A stretch of DNA of 64,000 bases, from NCBI GenBank assembly GCA_012934845.2, contig WNNJ02003003.1, forward strand, positions 62,001 through 126,000, given 5' to 3'. The notes under the pieces were generated by a model. It was not told the origin of the DNA. It made no database searches and saw only the letters and a list, made by a program, of their open reading frames with translations. Source of the stretch: Pomphorhynchus laevis. Taxonomy: Eukaryota; Acanthocephala; Palaeacanthocephala; Echinorhynchida; Pomphorhynchidae. A program made the translations under genes and the position numbers. Below, piece after piece: positions 11,101-22,095 of this stretch; the stretch's first letter is position 1, and every line of letters starts with the position of its first letter.

Positions 11101-14100
11101 ACGAATATAAAAATAGGTAAAAACTGACGTTGATCCGTCTTTAGTAACTCATCGAAAAAAGAAACTAAGAAAATAGGAAATTCCTTATAATAAATAAAAA
11201 AAAATATAAAAAAATCAAAATATCAAATAAGAAATTCCTTACTATTAATAATTTGTAACTTATGAACACATTATAAACATGATCAACAAACACCAATTGA
11301 TTTTTATTTTACTAGCTGCTTCTACCAGAAATACAAAATTGTAATGTGTTTGCAAAACCAATTTATTTTTTGTTATCCTCCTCTAGAATTTCAAACTGTC
11401 ATTTCGAGAAATTTATTATTTATACGTTTTGGCAAATATTTAATTTACTTTTTAAACTTTTATGTTGAACATAATCCAAAAGCAATATTTACATAATTTT
11501 TGTTGTTACTTTCAAATTTATTATATTGCCGTTGTCCTAAGTACGCATGGATCGCAATGTGCCAACTTTATTAAAGTAACATTGAAATAAAGAAAATTTT
11601 CGTTTTGATAAAACGTACAGCGCTATTGAATGATGTTATTTTGTTTGCATTCCATTGTGCGTTCAAAACTAATGTTCGTAATTAAAAATAAAAAAATTCT
11701 GTTTTCTAAAATGAATTGCAACAACTGACGATAATAAGAGAATTTGATGAAGGTTCAATAAATTATAGGAGGTAGCATAACGTATACCTGCACCATCGGA
11801 TCAGATTTCGACAGTCGCTTTAATCCTTCAACCAGCTTGGGAAGATCATAAGGGTTCTTTGGCTCCACTGCAACGCGAACTACTGGACTGACACTGAATT
11901 TCATGACCTTAAATCAAGAAAGAAGATTATTGGAATAATCAAATTCGTAAAACGACCTTCATATTGTGGGCATGCTCAAATGTTGAGATCGTACCCGTTT
12001 TAACAAGAAATTGGTCTACGCCAACTAGACAGCAAATGTTACCACAGGGTACATCTTCGATGGCCTCATTATATCGGCCCATCATTAGAATCGTCCTTAA
12101 TACGAGGAAATCAAATAGCACCTAAACAATAAACTAACCGTTGAATTGATTTGATATATAGATCTTCCTTCTTTCCTGGTTTGTAATTTGGTCCCATTAT
12201 ACGACATTTAAGTCCAGTAGATACACACCCTGAGAATACACGACCAAATGCATAAAAACGACCTTTGTCGCTGGTGGGAACCATCTTTGATATATACATC
12301 ATTAATGGTGCTTGCGGATCACAGTTCTTAATTCCTAGACAAAAGTCAAATTTAATATTTGACAAACTATACATTATAGGAACCTAAATAAGCTTGATCG
12401 TCGTGTGGTCCTTCATAGAGCATTTCGGCTCTATACCGTTGTGCAACTATTGGCGATGGCAAATGCATCGCAATCATTGTCATAAGAGTGTCGCCCGCCG
12501 GTAACCAATACCTCATTACACTCTTCATTAAAACCTTTCCACCGACATCCAATTTTTCTTTCTCCTCTGGTGGAATTTTTACATTTAATTTGTTTAACAA
12601 ATCAATATATTCATCTTTTTTGCAATCCATGATTGCCCTGAATAACTAAAATTAAAAGCCGACGATAGCAAAAGTCAGGCTATATATAACTTTTATTACC
12701 TTAAATATGGGCCCTAATATGAATTGATTAAAACCTCTGACATCATCGGGTCCATGTGATTTGGACCATTTTTTGGTTTTAATATTGAAGTAGTTGTCGC
12801 CCCAAAACTTTCGCATGAGCTTGTCAACTTCAACTTGAAATTTTGCAGCATACATTTCTGCAAATTCGTATAGCGTAAAGCCCCATCCGTGTAGTCCTGA
12901 TCCGAACCCAACAGTCCCGTTCTCCGGATCTACTTGGATTTCTCCCATTGGTCCTAAATCATCACAATACGTTGTGATTATTACATTTGCATTTTCAACT
13001 ATTCGTCGAAACGTTTGAAAGAGTTCTTCTTCTGTTAACTGCAGTTCAATCAATGCTCGATCCATTTTATTCAAGAATAATATCGGTTTTATCCGTTCAG
13101 CAATGGCTTGACGAAGAACTGTTTCCGTTTGAACACATACACCTTTGCAGTAAATTGTACTAATACATTACATAATAAATTGCAATTAAAAATGTTTTCA
13201 GTTGTTATTGTTTTTGTGGCAAAAAGTTTGTCTATAAATGTGTTTGCTTTAAAAATTGAATACATGTATTTTATATAATGCAATATTTTGATTATTTAGT
13301 AAAATGATGACAATGAGAGGCGCTATAAACAATGAGAAACACTTACATTTTTTATATCTGTCCTATTTTATAAATATGAAATATCCTCTTAAAATTTACA
13401 CATGATATATTTGATTATTCTATTTTTGAATATTATTTTGATTAAATTTTAAAAGACATCTTTTAAATAAGATACAATAATTTTTGTGTATCTGATGTTA
13501 GAGTGTGTAGATCTGGAAATAGTCGTAAATTGAATTATCTATCCTGAATAGATATTATACAGTAAAATAAAACTATTTAAAAAAATAATTATGATCAATA
13601 ATTATTTTTGAGCATTATCAGCAGGTCTCAATATACACCACTTTCTCAGTTTGACAGTAATAATTGCCTTTTATATTATTTATTATTACACAATAAACTA
13701 TTTAATTTGCAAAATTTCTTATTAAAAATTTATTGGTAAATTTTAAAGTCAAAAATTTAAAGTCAGACAATACTTTGGCCTAAATTCCAAAGACAGTGAT
13801 AATTTTCAGTCTATCTTTTGATGCTGAATTAATTAAAAGCAATCAAATAATAATATCAAATAATATAAATTAATTTTTATATTAAAATAACAGCTATTGA
13901 TATATTAAGATTTATAAATTAGATATTTTTGTGATAGTACGCTAACGCATAATTTCATTAAACGGCTTACCTGAAACACAATCAACCACAACGAGGGCTC
14001 CGTCAGTTACACGTAAGGCAGCGGTTACTTCGCTGGAAAAGTCAACGTGACCAGGTGAATCGATTAGATTGATTAAAACGTGGTTGATTCCTTCATCTTT

Positions 14101-14373
14101 TTCCTGTTTTATCCGTTTAAGATCCCGCTCCGGTATTTCGTAGTACAGCGAAATAGCAGTTGACTTTATTGTAATGCATCTTTCTTGTTCGTCCTTACGC
14201 GTGTCCGTAAACCGCACTTCTCCGGCTTTTGAAGCAGCAATTATTCCCCCTTTACTCAGTAACGAATCAGTCAGAGTAGATTTCCCATGGTCAACATGAG
14301 CAATAACAGACATATTACGAATATGTCTGCGGTGATCCATAAGTTTACGAATTTCATCTATTGTGAAATTGAC
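5195..14373 (-). CDS. Elongation factor 2, paralogue A (divergent diphthamide loop)
   Basis: eEF2 is the cytosolic GTPase that translocates tRNA and mRNA on the 80S ribosome. Nine exons join in frame on the minus strand: 13971-14373, 12700-13142, 12384-12645, 12139-12334, 11957-12095, 11788-11907, 6120-6764, 5437-5569, 5195-5388. They give 844 aa plus an initiator Met expected in an upstream exon I could not locate (first residues [11 protein letters not shown]). G1 [18 protein letters not shown] (eEF2-kinase site), G3 DSPGHVDF and NKMD are intact. Introns are 43-54 bp, except a 0.83-kb one, a 0.55-kb one and a 5.0-kb one holding a PLE. The diphthamide histidine (about residue 702, codon at 6225-6227) is kept in HADAIHR, but the following [10 protein letters not shown] of copy B is [10 protein letters not shown] here, and FQWATKEG is FQLVTKHG. 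The C-terminus is DKI, not DKL. No stop or frameshift was found, so it may be a functional but altered paralogue. Confidence 0.9.
7483..7525 (+). ncRNA. Degenerate hammerhead-like motif at PLE 5' side
   Basis: A GGTG-gcga-CACC hairpin (GNRA-like loop) is followed at once by GAAA, matching stem II plus the second half of a hammerhead core. The expected CUGANGA before stem II is replaced by CTAAACTA. PLEs are known to carry hammerheads in their terminal repeats, and the position just 5' of the nuclease fits. Inactive if real. Confidence 0.3.
7636..8167 (+). pseudogene. PLE N-terminal zinc-binding and GIY-YIG endonuclease region
   Basis: The region opens with a cysteine cluster (CKAC, then NCNCN) and runs into [17 protein letters not shown], the GIY and YIG halves of the fold, followed by FRFRQHI (catalytic Arg region) and a downstream glutamate in KCKLFILE-like context (here [10 protein letters not shown]). 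This is the PLE endonuclease thought to nick the target for priming. The frame is interrupted. Low GC (AAT/AAA-rich codons) matches the rest of the element. Confidence 0.7.
8158..10278 (+). pseudogene. PLE reverse transcriptase region
   Basis: The PLE reverse transcriptase is spread over several open segments. Recognisable blocks are [20 protein letters not shown] near 9120-9180, [11 protein letters not shown] near 9358-9390 (first catalytic Asp region), and [15 protein letters not shown] near 9690-9730. A degenerate YxDD region lies near 9810-9830, then [11 protein letters not shown] and a C-terminal thumb-like part ending WMDNK. No nuclease follows, in agreement with the permuted Naiad order. 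A 65-bp inverted duplication (9468-9609) disrupts the palm region. Confidence 0.72.
9468..9609. repeat. Perfect 65-bp inverted repeat inside the PLE
   Basis: Arms 9468-9532 and 9545-9609 are exact reverse complements with a 12-bp spacer. The right arm is in the coding sense of the reverse transcriptase (it leads into [13 protein letters not shown]); the left arm is its inverted copy and replaces or interrupts coding sequence. This looks like a template-switch foldback formed during or after insertion. Confidence 0.95.
10520..11780. other. Rest of the eEF2-A large intron
   Basis: AT-rich intronic sequence between the PLE and the next exon. No coding region or recognisable element was seen. 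The corresponding intron in copy B is only 178 bp, so this stretch and 6765-7430 are probably further insertions or expansion. Confidence 0.4.
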
Positions 14374-14589
14374 CTAAACGTACATTTTAAGATAAACAAT
14401 TAAATGAGAGAATACAAGAGATAAATAAGTTAAAATACAGAAAGGTATAAGTTAAGACGTAAAAATTTAAAAGGTTAAAAGAAATTTAGTTTAAAAAAAG
14501 CAAAAATATAAGCATTATTTTAATTTTATTTTTTTTTAATTTTTATACATCGAGAAAAATACATTAATGAATATATTGTTATCTCTAGC

Positions 14590-14617
14590 TTTCGGCTATG
14601 CAATAGCCCTCTTCCAG
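14590..14617 (-). ncRNA. Hammerhead-like half core (copy A)
   Basis: On the minus strand CTGGAAGAG is followed by the hairpin GGCTAT-tgc-ATAGCC and then GAAA. This is a hammerhead CUGANGA (with one extra G) - stem II - GAAA arrangement typical of PLE terminal repeats. Stem I and the cleavage triplet were not identified. An identical copy lies at 42,962-42,989. Confidence 0.4.
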
Positions 14618-15161
14618 AGTTGGTACTTCTCTCATCGTAGCGACCGGTTCATTAGTACTATATACACATGCATTTCTGTTTCAATTTATGATGTTAATTT
14701 GTGATGTGTTTAGGATGTAAATTTCAGAGAATTTACAAAACATTAATCACATAAAAATATATGATTTTAATTACTTCCCATAGTTATTTAGATCATTACT
14801 CTTTACTGAGTTTAATTAATATTTAAGTGAGCAATTAACCGTCAAAAAATTAAATTTTAACTAGAATACAACTAAATAATTTATTATTTCAAATAAAACA
14901 TTATACAACTTAGAATTACAAACTTAGAATTTTCATCAGACAATTTTCATCTAATAGATTATTCGTTCAGAAATATTTCAGCGAATTCTCCCAGAGCATT
15001 GTGTTGTATATTCAATATAATATAGCGTACCAATATGTCAGGTTAAAATCTGGCATGCCGCGAGTCGAGGTTATTATATATAACCAGGTGATTATCGGAT
15101 AGTTTAGAATAACAATATATTGTTGATATAACAAACCGGTAAGCAAGAATGAAAGCTAGCC

Positions 15162-15188
15162 GACGTTTCGCCCCTTAAGAAGGCTTTT
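15162..15188 (-). ncRNA. Hammerhead-like GAAACGTC remnant at tract end (copy A)
   Basis: Minus-strand GCCTTCTTAAGGGGC (possible stem II) runs into GAAACGTCGG, a common PLE hammerhead 3' signature with a minimal stem III and a GUC triplet. The CUGANGA half is missing: the near-identical tract ends just there. The same sequence is at about 43,534-43,560. Confidence 0.35.
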
Positions 15189-15239
15189 TTAATTATTTTT
15201 CACTTGTATGTTCTGAAAGAATTCTCTTAAATATTTTTG

Positions 15240-15700
15240 AACAAATAACTTGAAATAATTAGATGAAAATTGTTTGCTGAAAATTCTTTACGAAGCAATC
15301 TTTGTGCATCCTTTTTGCTTTTTTAAAAATGACGTGTAGTTGTTCATGCAATCCTTTAATTTTTGACTAGTCTGAGCGACATACTGTTTACCCCATTCTG
15401 AACAGGTCCCAATATACAACGCTTTTTTAGATATTTCTTAAATATTTCTTTACGTCAGGCAGATCGTAGGCGATTGCATCTTGTATCATTGCTTTTTCAT
15501 TTTGAAAGTTGATAAATCTACAAGAGTATCCTAGTGATCGAAATATTGAAAAAAGTCTTTGTGCGGAATTCCAAATAATTCCGATTGTTAGCATGTGCGA
15601 TACATTAACGGAAAAACTGAGTTCGTATTCGGGTAAAATGCTGTATCTGATATTAGATAACATTACTACTCATTTGAGTTGCACAGATAGCCCTCTACAC
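15240..15700 (-). pseudogene. PLE fragment: RT-endonuclease linker and GIY-YIG remnant
   Basis: On the minus strand, ILPEYELSFSVNVSHMLTIG and GIIWNSAQRLFSIF resemble the PLE connector, and ALYIGTC, then GKQYVAQTSQKLK and SFLKKQKG resemble a C-terminal GIY-YIG domain (VYLIxC...YVGQTS). The nuclease follows the linker, so this comes from a classical (non-Naiad) PLE. The frame is broken and both ends are truncated. It abuts the near-identical tract. Confidence 0.55.
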
Positions 15701-16330
15701 ATATTCAAATCATCTAAGGCTGGTGAATTATATGGAAGGTTCTCACGATGGATGTGTCCTCCTTATACACGACAAATCCACATGAACAAGGCATGCAGGC
15801 AGTCTGTGAAGTTTTGCTGCAACATGAATGGCCATTGGATAAAATTGAATTTGTGCACGAAACTGTCAGTTATTCTTAATAAATTTGAATTTGGAGAAGA
15901 GATATACCGCTAAGTGAATGAAACATCAATGGGCACGCTGTAGCACCGGTGCATGCAATAATACTGGCTGGAGAAAAAATATAAAGACATTACTGTATTT
16001 GCTGATGTAATTAAGATTTTATACTTTTTTCTTTACATAATCTCATTTTAACTATTACATCCTTTGTTTTCTTTATTTATGTCCATTTATGTATTAATAT
16101 GTTGACTATCGTATATGGTTTATTATGCCCAATGTTGAGAGGCAATTAGGTAAATAAATCTTCTATTGTCATTTTATTATATAAAATCATTTTATTATAA
16201 ATCTTTTCTTATTATATATTATTAATTATTATTAATTATATAATAATATGAATATTTATTATGTCATTGTAGACATTCGGCATGAGGTGAAAAACAAAAA
16301 TGTACATATACACACATAATAAAATACAAT
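15700..16330. other. No gene recognised
   Basis: Open frames here are short and show no family I know. The stretch separates PLE-derived sequence from a minus-strand LINE remnant and is probably old transposon debris. Confidence 0.35.
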
Positions 16331-17760
16331 ACGAAAACATTTATGAAATCAAAAGTTATTTGCGATGATTTGAATTACCGGTCCTTTGCTCGACTGCCTG
16401 GCTTAACAATTGCATTGAGATTAGTTGGTTTAGGTCAAGGGTGCTTGTAAGATAAGCAGTTAACTGATCGATTTGTTTGAGTGACAATTTGGAAAGGACA
16501 GGGCAATTATACATGAGAAATGGGTGGATATCGAATTTGACAAAACTTGCAGTGGCAATAATTCGAACGGTAGTGGCATGGGATACGGATTAGTGGTCTT
16601 GACTTTGCGTGTGGTTTATGCCATAGTGATTTCAAGTTATTTGAATCTGAGGATATTCCAGGGTCGATATCAAAGAGCTTAGCAGTAAATTATAGTGTTG
16701 TTTGAATGCTGATATTTTAGGGATCCAGAAATGTTGTGGATGTATACTGATAGAATTTAATCGATGTGATTGCTGTAATATACGTAGAATAAATTTTGGG
16801 TGATATTCCAATGACTTATTTTGATGAAACGCCACATACATGCATCTAATTGCTTAAAGTTGATACTTTGAAGGCCGGACCATATTACAGGTAGGGCGTA
16901 AGTTATCATGGATTCTAGCGTAACCTTAAAGAATCAAAAAAGAATTGAGTCAGGAAAATTTGAAAGTTTTCGATATACGTATGTGATCGATAATACTTAA
17001 CATGATGTTTTACAGTGAAGACGAAATGATCATGTGGAGGTTAGATGGACGCCTAGCTATTTATAAGAGTTGATGGATTTGATAGATCGATAGTCTAGTC
17101 AAAGTTTATCGAATTAGCAAGGCGTCCTCCACCGCTAAATTTGATAGCTTCAATCTTCATAATGTTGACAGTAAGGCCGTTTTTAATACAGTATAGGTTG
17201 AGTCCGTTAAGTATGGATTGGGCGATTTGAATATAGTGAAAAATATCAGCAGATCATCGGCGAAAATAATGATTTTGAAGTGGGATGGTGTGGCTTTCAA
17301 TTGAGTTGCTAAATCTCTAACAAAGAGTGAGAAAAGGAGAGGACTTAATGGGTAACTTTGCAGAACTCTTTTGCGCTGAGTAAGTGCAGCGGAGAAAGAA
17401 ACGTTATCGAAAATGCACACTTCATTCAGAAACAACATACGATGTAATGTGTCGATGAAGGCTCCGGAAATGTGATTTGGAAAATTAAGTTTTTCAATAA
17501 GTCGACGATTGATATTATCGAAAGCTTCCGAAAAGTCAAAGAAAACTGTGTATGCGCAAGGACGGCAATATTATTGTAAAAATAGTCTGACGAGTTTCGG
17601 TTAGAACGGTGATTAACAAATGTCGATTTCGAAATTCATGTTGGTCGGAGGCAGGAGTTGCTCGGAATAGGTGGAAAGGTGACATGAAGCAAGGATGAGA
17701 ATAATTTGAAAGAATGATTAAGTATTGCGATGTCGCCATATGTATTTGGATTTCAAAAGT
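16330..17760 (-). mobile_element. Decayed LINE fragment with reverse transcriptase blocks
   Basis: On the minus strand the order is DQHEFRNRH (RT block 2a region, near 17,650), then sequence resembling DFSEAFDNINRRLIEKL near 17,500, then QSYPLSPLLFSLFV (GxPQGSPLSP block, near 17,350) and IIIFADDLLIF (catalytic FADD, near 17,265). The remaining kilobase toward 16,330 would be the C-terminal and 3' part. Several stops and frameshifts interrupt it. The clade is uncertain (I/jockey/CR1 superfamily). Confidence 0.65.
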
Positions 17761-17879
17761 CGCCAGAACCTGTAAATAGTACTTTAACTACTGATAGCTG
17801 CAAAGTCTTTGGAACTGAGTATCAAATAGAAACATTGTTAAACAGGTCAGTTCAATATTAACCTAGTATATTAATAATA

Positions 17880-18385
17880 ATAGATTTTATTAATAAATAA
17901 ATAAACATGCAGGATAAATAGAATAAATACAAGACAGTTATAGTCTAAATCTTCATCAATCTTCTTCATAGATGATTGCCATTCTTCAACTGCAGCCTGT
18001 CTTCTTCAAGAATTATGGCCTCAAATCCATGGGGATCTGAGCCCCCAACCAATCCAACACGCCGCTTTTCGAATGAACCACACGGGGTCTTTCACCCCCC
18101 CCCGAAGAATCCAATCGGAGCTGACTATGATGGGTAAACTAGAGACAAGGAGCTTCAGGAATCTTAGTCTTTGCTTTGGGGGACGTCCTCTTGGAAAGAA
18201 GACAAATTCCGAGATAGCTCAGGAACCCCAAAGGCGTACCTGGTTTTTCTCTTTCAATGACAGATGTATGGCCCGTGTCAGGGCCCATCTGGCTCACTTT
18301 AGGACACGTTTAAGTCTATCCAGATCAGCTTTCGCTGACCAGTTCACCGTAATAGTGAACCCCAGCACCACACAAGCCTGAAAAT
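17880..18385. other. GC-richer fragment of unclear origin
   Basis: Composition shifts abruptly from about 17,960, with a run of nine Cs near 18,105. A minus-strand reading is reminiscent of a LINE C-terminus followed by an AT-rich 3' tail (AATAAATAAATAAAC at 17,890-17,910), but no diagnostic motif is present. It lies directly against the 5'-truncated CR1/L2 copy. Confidence 0.3.
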
Positions 18386-18389
18386 TCGA

Positions 18390-21300
18390 TGGCGCTCCAT
18401 CTCCCCCATGTCTTCTCCAGTAGCCCCTATCGCCACCACACACGGTTTCCGCCTCGGCTTCTTCAACACTAGATCTATTCTCGATATATTCGAACTCATC
18501 CTCAACCTATTCACTAAGCAATATATCGATCTCCTCGCCTAACCGAATCCTGGCACTCCGATTCTGACGACATCTCCATCCGCCGTTTGCTCTCTGCCGG
18601 TTGCTCACTAGTCGAATCCGCTCGCCCCCTCAGCAAATCTCCTTCTAAATTCTCTAATCATGGCGGCATTGTCACATTCGCCCGTCACCCCGCGTCTATT
18701 CGCAAAATAACTTCCCCTTTCCGTCCTTGCTCTTTTGAACTGCTCACTTGTCGTTCTTCTAACCCGATCACTCTAGATATCGCCATTGTATACCGTCCTG
18801 GTTCATAATCTCCAAAATCCTTATTTTTTGCCGAATTCGCTAACCTTCTGTCTCACTGTTCTCTGTCCTCAATCCCTTCAATCGTTCTTGGCGACTTCAA
18901 CATCCGCCTCGACCGCCCCGCTTCTACCGAGTCCATCGAGTTCATCAACATTTTATCCAACTATAACTACAAACCTATCTCCACTGCCCCCCCACACATA
19001 CTCATGGTGGGGCACTCGACATCATCGCTGTCCCCGATCATTTTGATGCCTACACCTCACTGTCCATTTCGATCCTGGTCTATCCGATCACTTTCTCGTC
19101 ACCCTTGATCTCACTCACAACCACACCCCTCCTCAAACACCTACAATCCTACGTCGCTCTTGGAGAAATCTTGACCTCTCCTTTCTCCGCTCTGCCTTAC
19201 TCAAATCATCTCTATCCTATCCAACAATAAGATATTCCTCTCCTTACGATCTCGCCTTTCTTTTCGACAATGAACTGACACCCATTCTCGATCTTCTCTT
19301 GGCATTCAAGCCTCACCCACAACGTCGCTTGCACCGTGCCCCATGGTTTGACATTCAGTACCTACTCTCAAAGCGTCTACTCCGTCATGCTTTTCGAGTA
19401 TATCACCGCTCTCTCAGACGTGATTTCCGCTCGATCACTCTGTCTTTCCGTAATAGCTATTTTGCTCATCGGCAGTCTCATCTCAACCTACTACGTACCC
19501 AATGCAACTCCTTCTGGCAGCATAAAATCATCACTTCATTCAACTCTAAGACTCTCTGACATACTTTTAACTCAATCCTTGCTCGCTCCTCTCCTTCGTG
19601 CAACATCAATCCCCATGATTATTCGTCATTTCTCCAGAGCAAAGTATCCATGTTGCTCTCTCACACCCGGTCTCCATCCTATCCCACTCTACCCCGCCTA
19701 GCCTCATTCTACAGGAACTCTTTCATCTTCTCCCTGTCTCATCTTTCGAAGTATCATCTGTTCTCATGTCCTTGCCCAGCAAAACCTCACCTGCCGATCC
19801 CCTGCCTACCCACATACTTAAATCCATATGCTCATCGATATCCTCTTTTCTCACAACCTTGTTTAACTTGTCCATCCGCAATCGTATCTTCCCTTTACAC
19901 TGGAAATCCGCAATCGTTCGTCCACTACTAAAGAAACAATCGCTCGACCCCTCCCTTCTTTCTAGCTATCGCCCAATTTCACTACTCCCTACTATTTTTA
20001 AGCTCTTAGAACGCCTCATCTGAATACAGCTCAACGCTTATCTCTCGTCATCCAATCTGTACCCTCCTTTCCAAACCACTTTGCGCCCTATTCACTCCAC
20101 ATAAATCGCCTGAATGAAAGTTTACAACGACTTACTCATTTCTCGAGACAAGGCTCTATATAGTGTTCTCATCTCCCTCGACCTCTCCTCCGCTTTCGAC
20201 ATTGTCGAACACTCCGTCCTCCTTTTTCGCCTTCGTTATGATTACGGATTTTCTTCTTCCTCCGTAGCGTGGTTTGCCTCATATCTATCCGACCGTTCCT
20301 TTCGCGTCAGTTCTAATTCATCATCCTCCCCTTCCCATCCCTATCTTTTGCGGGGTCCACAAGGTTCAGTCCTAGGTCCCCTGCTTTTCTCTCTTCTGCT
20401 TGGCGATCTATCTCAGTTTATCAAACCTTACTCCTTTAAGGTCATGCAATACGCCGATGACATTGTAATCTATGCTCATGCACCCGCACATCGCATACAC
20501 GATATCGGCATTTCTGCCTCCAACTGTCTTTCTTCTATCCACGAACGTCTCTCCAATCTCCATCTCGTTCTAAATTTCGACAAGTTTAAAATAATGTGGA
20601 TCCTCCCCTGTAAACCAAATATATCTCCTCCCACTGTATCTTTCGCCTCATCGGTCATCCCCATAGTACACAATCTCACTGTCTTAGGCTTCCATTTCGA
20701 TGATCACCTTTCCCTTAAACCCTTCGTCCGTGACAAGGTTCGCTGGTCTAACTTAATTATCCGTGACATCCGCCGTATCCGCCTCCTTATCGACTTCCGT
20801 TCTTGTATGTCTCTTCTTTCATCGCTTCTTTTCCCTAAAATCGATTACTGTCTAAGCCGTTTCGCCAATTATCCACAATCTATCATCCTACCCCTACAAC
20901 GCATAATCAACTCCGCCGTTCGACTCCCTCTCGAAGTCCTTTATCACATTCAAACACGAATCAACTCCCTCTAGACGTCCCCCGCGCTACCTCCTTTATC
21001 ACATTCAAACACATCCTCCAGACCACATATCTTGCCCAACTCTCCTGGCCCACCATCCACATCCGCATCAAACTCTGACTTCTTCTCGTAACTTTTCGTC
21101 TCATCGCTGTCGGCTCCCCATCGTTCATCAGCCTTCTTTCTTAGACGACACTCGCCCCACCTCGCTATCGCTGCGTTCACGCCATACCCTCTTACTCCAC
21201 GTTCCCAATTACTCCAACAACTACGGTCTCCGATCCTTCCTCGTCGCCGCCTCACTTGCCTGGAATCAACTCCTTCTCGACGTCCGCCGCGCTCCCTCCT

Positions 21301-21440
21301 TTATCTCATTCAAACACCTCCTCCGGTTACACCTTCTCGACACATGATTTACATTTTTGTTTTGTTGTGGTCATGTAAACGTGCGCTGGCACGCATTTGC
21401 CACGTTAAAATAAATCTTTTTTGTCTCTGCAACTGATTGA
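18390..21440 (+). mobile_element. CR1/L2-group LINE, 5'-truncated copy A
   Basis: The endonuclease begins at FRLGFFNTRSILDIFELI (about 18,450), with GDFN-type sequence near 18,890. The connector PLPTHILKSICS and SYRPISLLPTIFKLLERL fall near 19,800-20,020. The palm is the longest open part (20,114-20,974). The copy ends with the family's 3' hairpin tail (GTGCGCTGGCACGCATTTGC near 21,383) and an A/T-rich end. Several frameshifts and stops break it, e.g. at LLA-stop near 18,541. Near 20,930-21,000 a segment containing TTTATCACATTCAAACAC is duplicated internally. Confidence 0.85.
20114..20974 (+). pseudogene. CR1/L2 reverse transcriptase core (copy A)
   Basis: The 286-aa open frame contains LYSVLISLDLSSAFDIVEHS (first catalytic Asp), SYLSDRSFRV, GPQGSVLGPLLFSLLLGDL (normally GVPQGS; V and P altered), MQYADDIVIY (catalytic YADD) and LFPKIDYCLSRFANYPQSI. 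It makes cDNA by target-primed reverse transcription in an intact LINE. Here it is only the central part of a broken ORF2. Confidence 0.85.
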
Positions 21441-21483
21441 ATTGATTGTAGTCAGTCTTTATTGATCAGATTTTTTCTTTATT

Positions 21484-22095
21484 AATCAGATTGAACACAC
21501 AGACCGCTCCGTTCTATCTTCATATGATCCATAACATTCAATATCTGATCTGGCATTAGGGTTCCTTGTAGTAGGAGAGTTAATTATTATTTTTTTAATC
21601 ATTTTTTGAAGACAACAATTTATTGAGTAAAAACGAAGAATTAAAAATCCAAATCAAATTACTTCAAATTACATTTTATACTTCTTGATGCTCGAATACA
21701 CATGGAATTGACTTTCGCAAGTTTGAAGCCAATTTTGCATCGCAATGTTTGAATACATTCGGAGTATTGTTTAGTCCCGTTCTCGGATTTGATCTGGGCG
21801 ATGTGTTTGATCAAATTCCCTGTGTTCGTACTGCATCCGTCATTCATACTAAATATAAGAGGATGAAACTTTGCTCCCTCTCTCTATATATAGGCAATTC
21901 GATCAATGTATTTTGCTACCTTTCTTTGTTCATGATATTGAAATTTAGCTTTACTCAATTTTGAGAAGTAGCTGGGAGCCAAGTGATTGAACACACAGAT
22001 GTCCAATAAGGACCGCTCTGTTCTATCTTCATATAATCCATAACATTCAATATCTGATCTGGCATTAGTGTTCCTTGTAGTAGGAGGGTTGTCGA
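21484..22095. repeat. Direct duplication inside LINE debris
   Basis: The sequence at 21,484-21,582 (GATTGAACACACAGACCGCT and onward) recurs at 21,985-22,095 with a few changes and about 15 extra bases. The second copy lies in the endonuclease-like domain of the minus-strand LINE; the first is a separate scrap just before that element. Confidence 0.8.

Larger units (their letters stand above)
13617..15200. repeat. Near-identical tract, copy at eEF2-A
   Basis: This matches 41,989-43,572 at a constant offset of 28,372 with no indel seen and about two base differences (one near 13,640, one near 15,190). It covers part of the preceding intron, the first large coding exon (13971-14373) and about 0.8 kb of 5' flank. 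Beyond both ends the copies are unrelated or strongly diverged. Confidence 0.93.

Noticed and set aside
15509-15913. 134-aa plus-strand open frame
   Set aside because: Most of it is the antisense of PLE-like sequence on the minus strand, and it matches no family I know.
18073-18381. 102-aa plus-strand frame as a gene
   Set aside because: No domain, GC-rich repeat context and truncation against a LINE; treated as debris.
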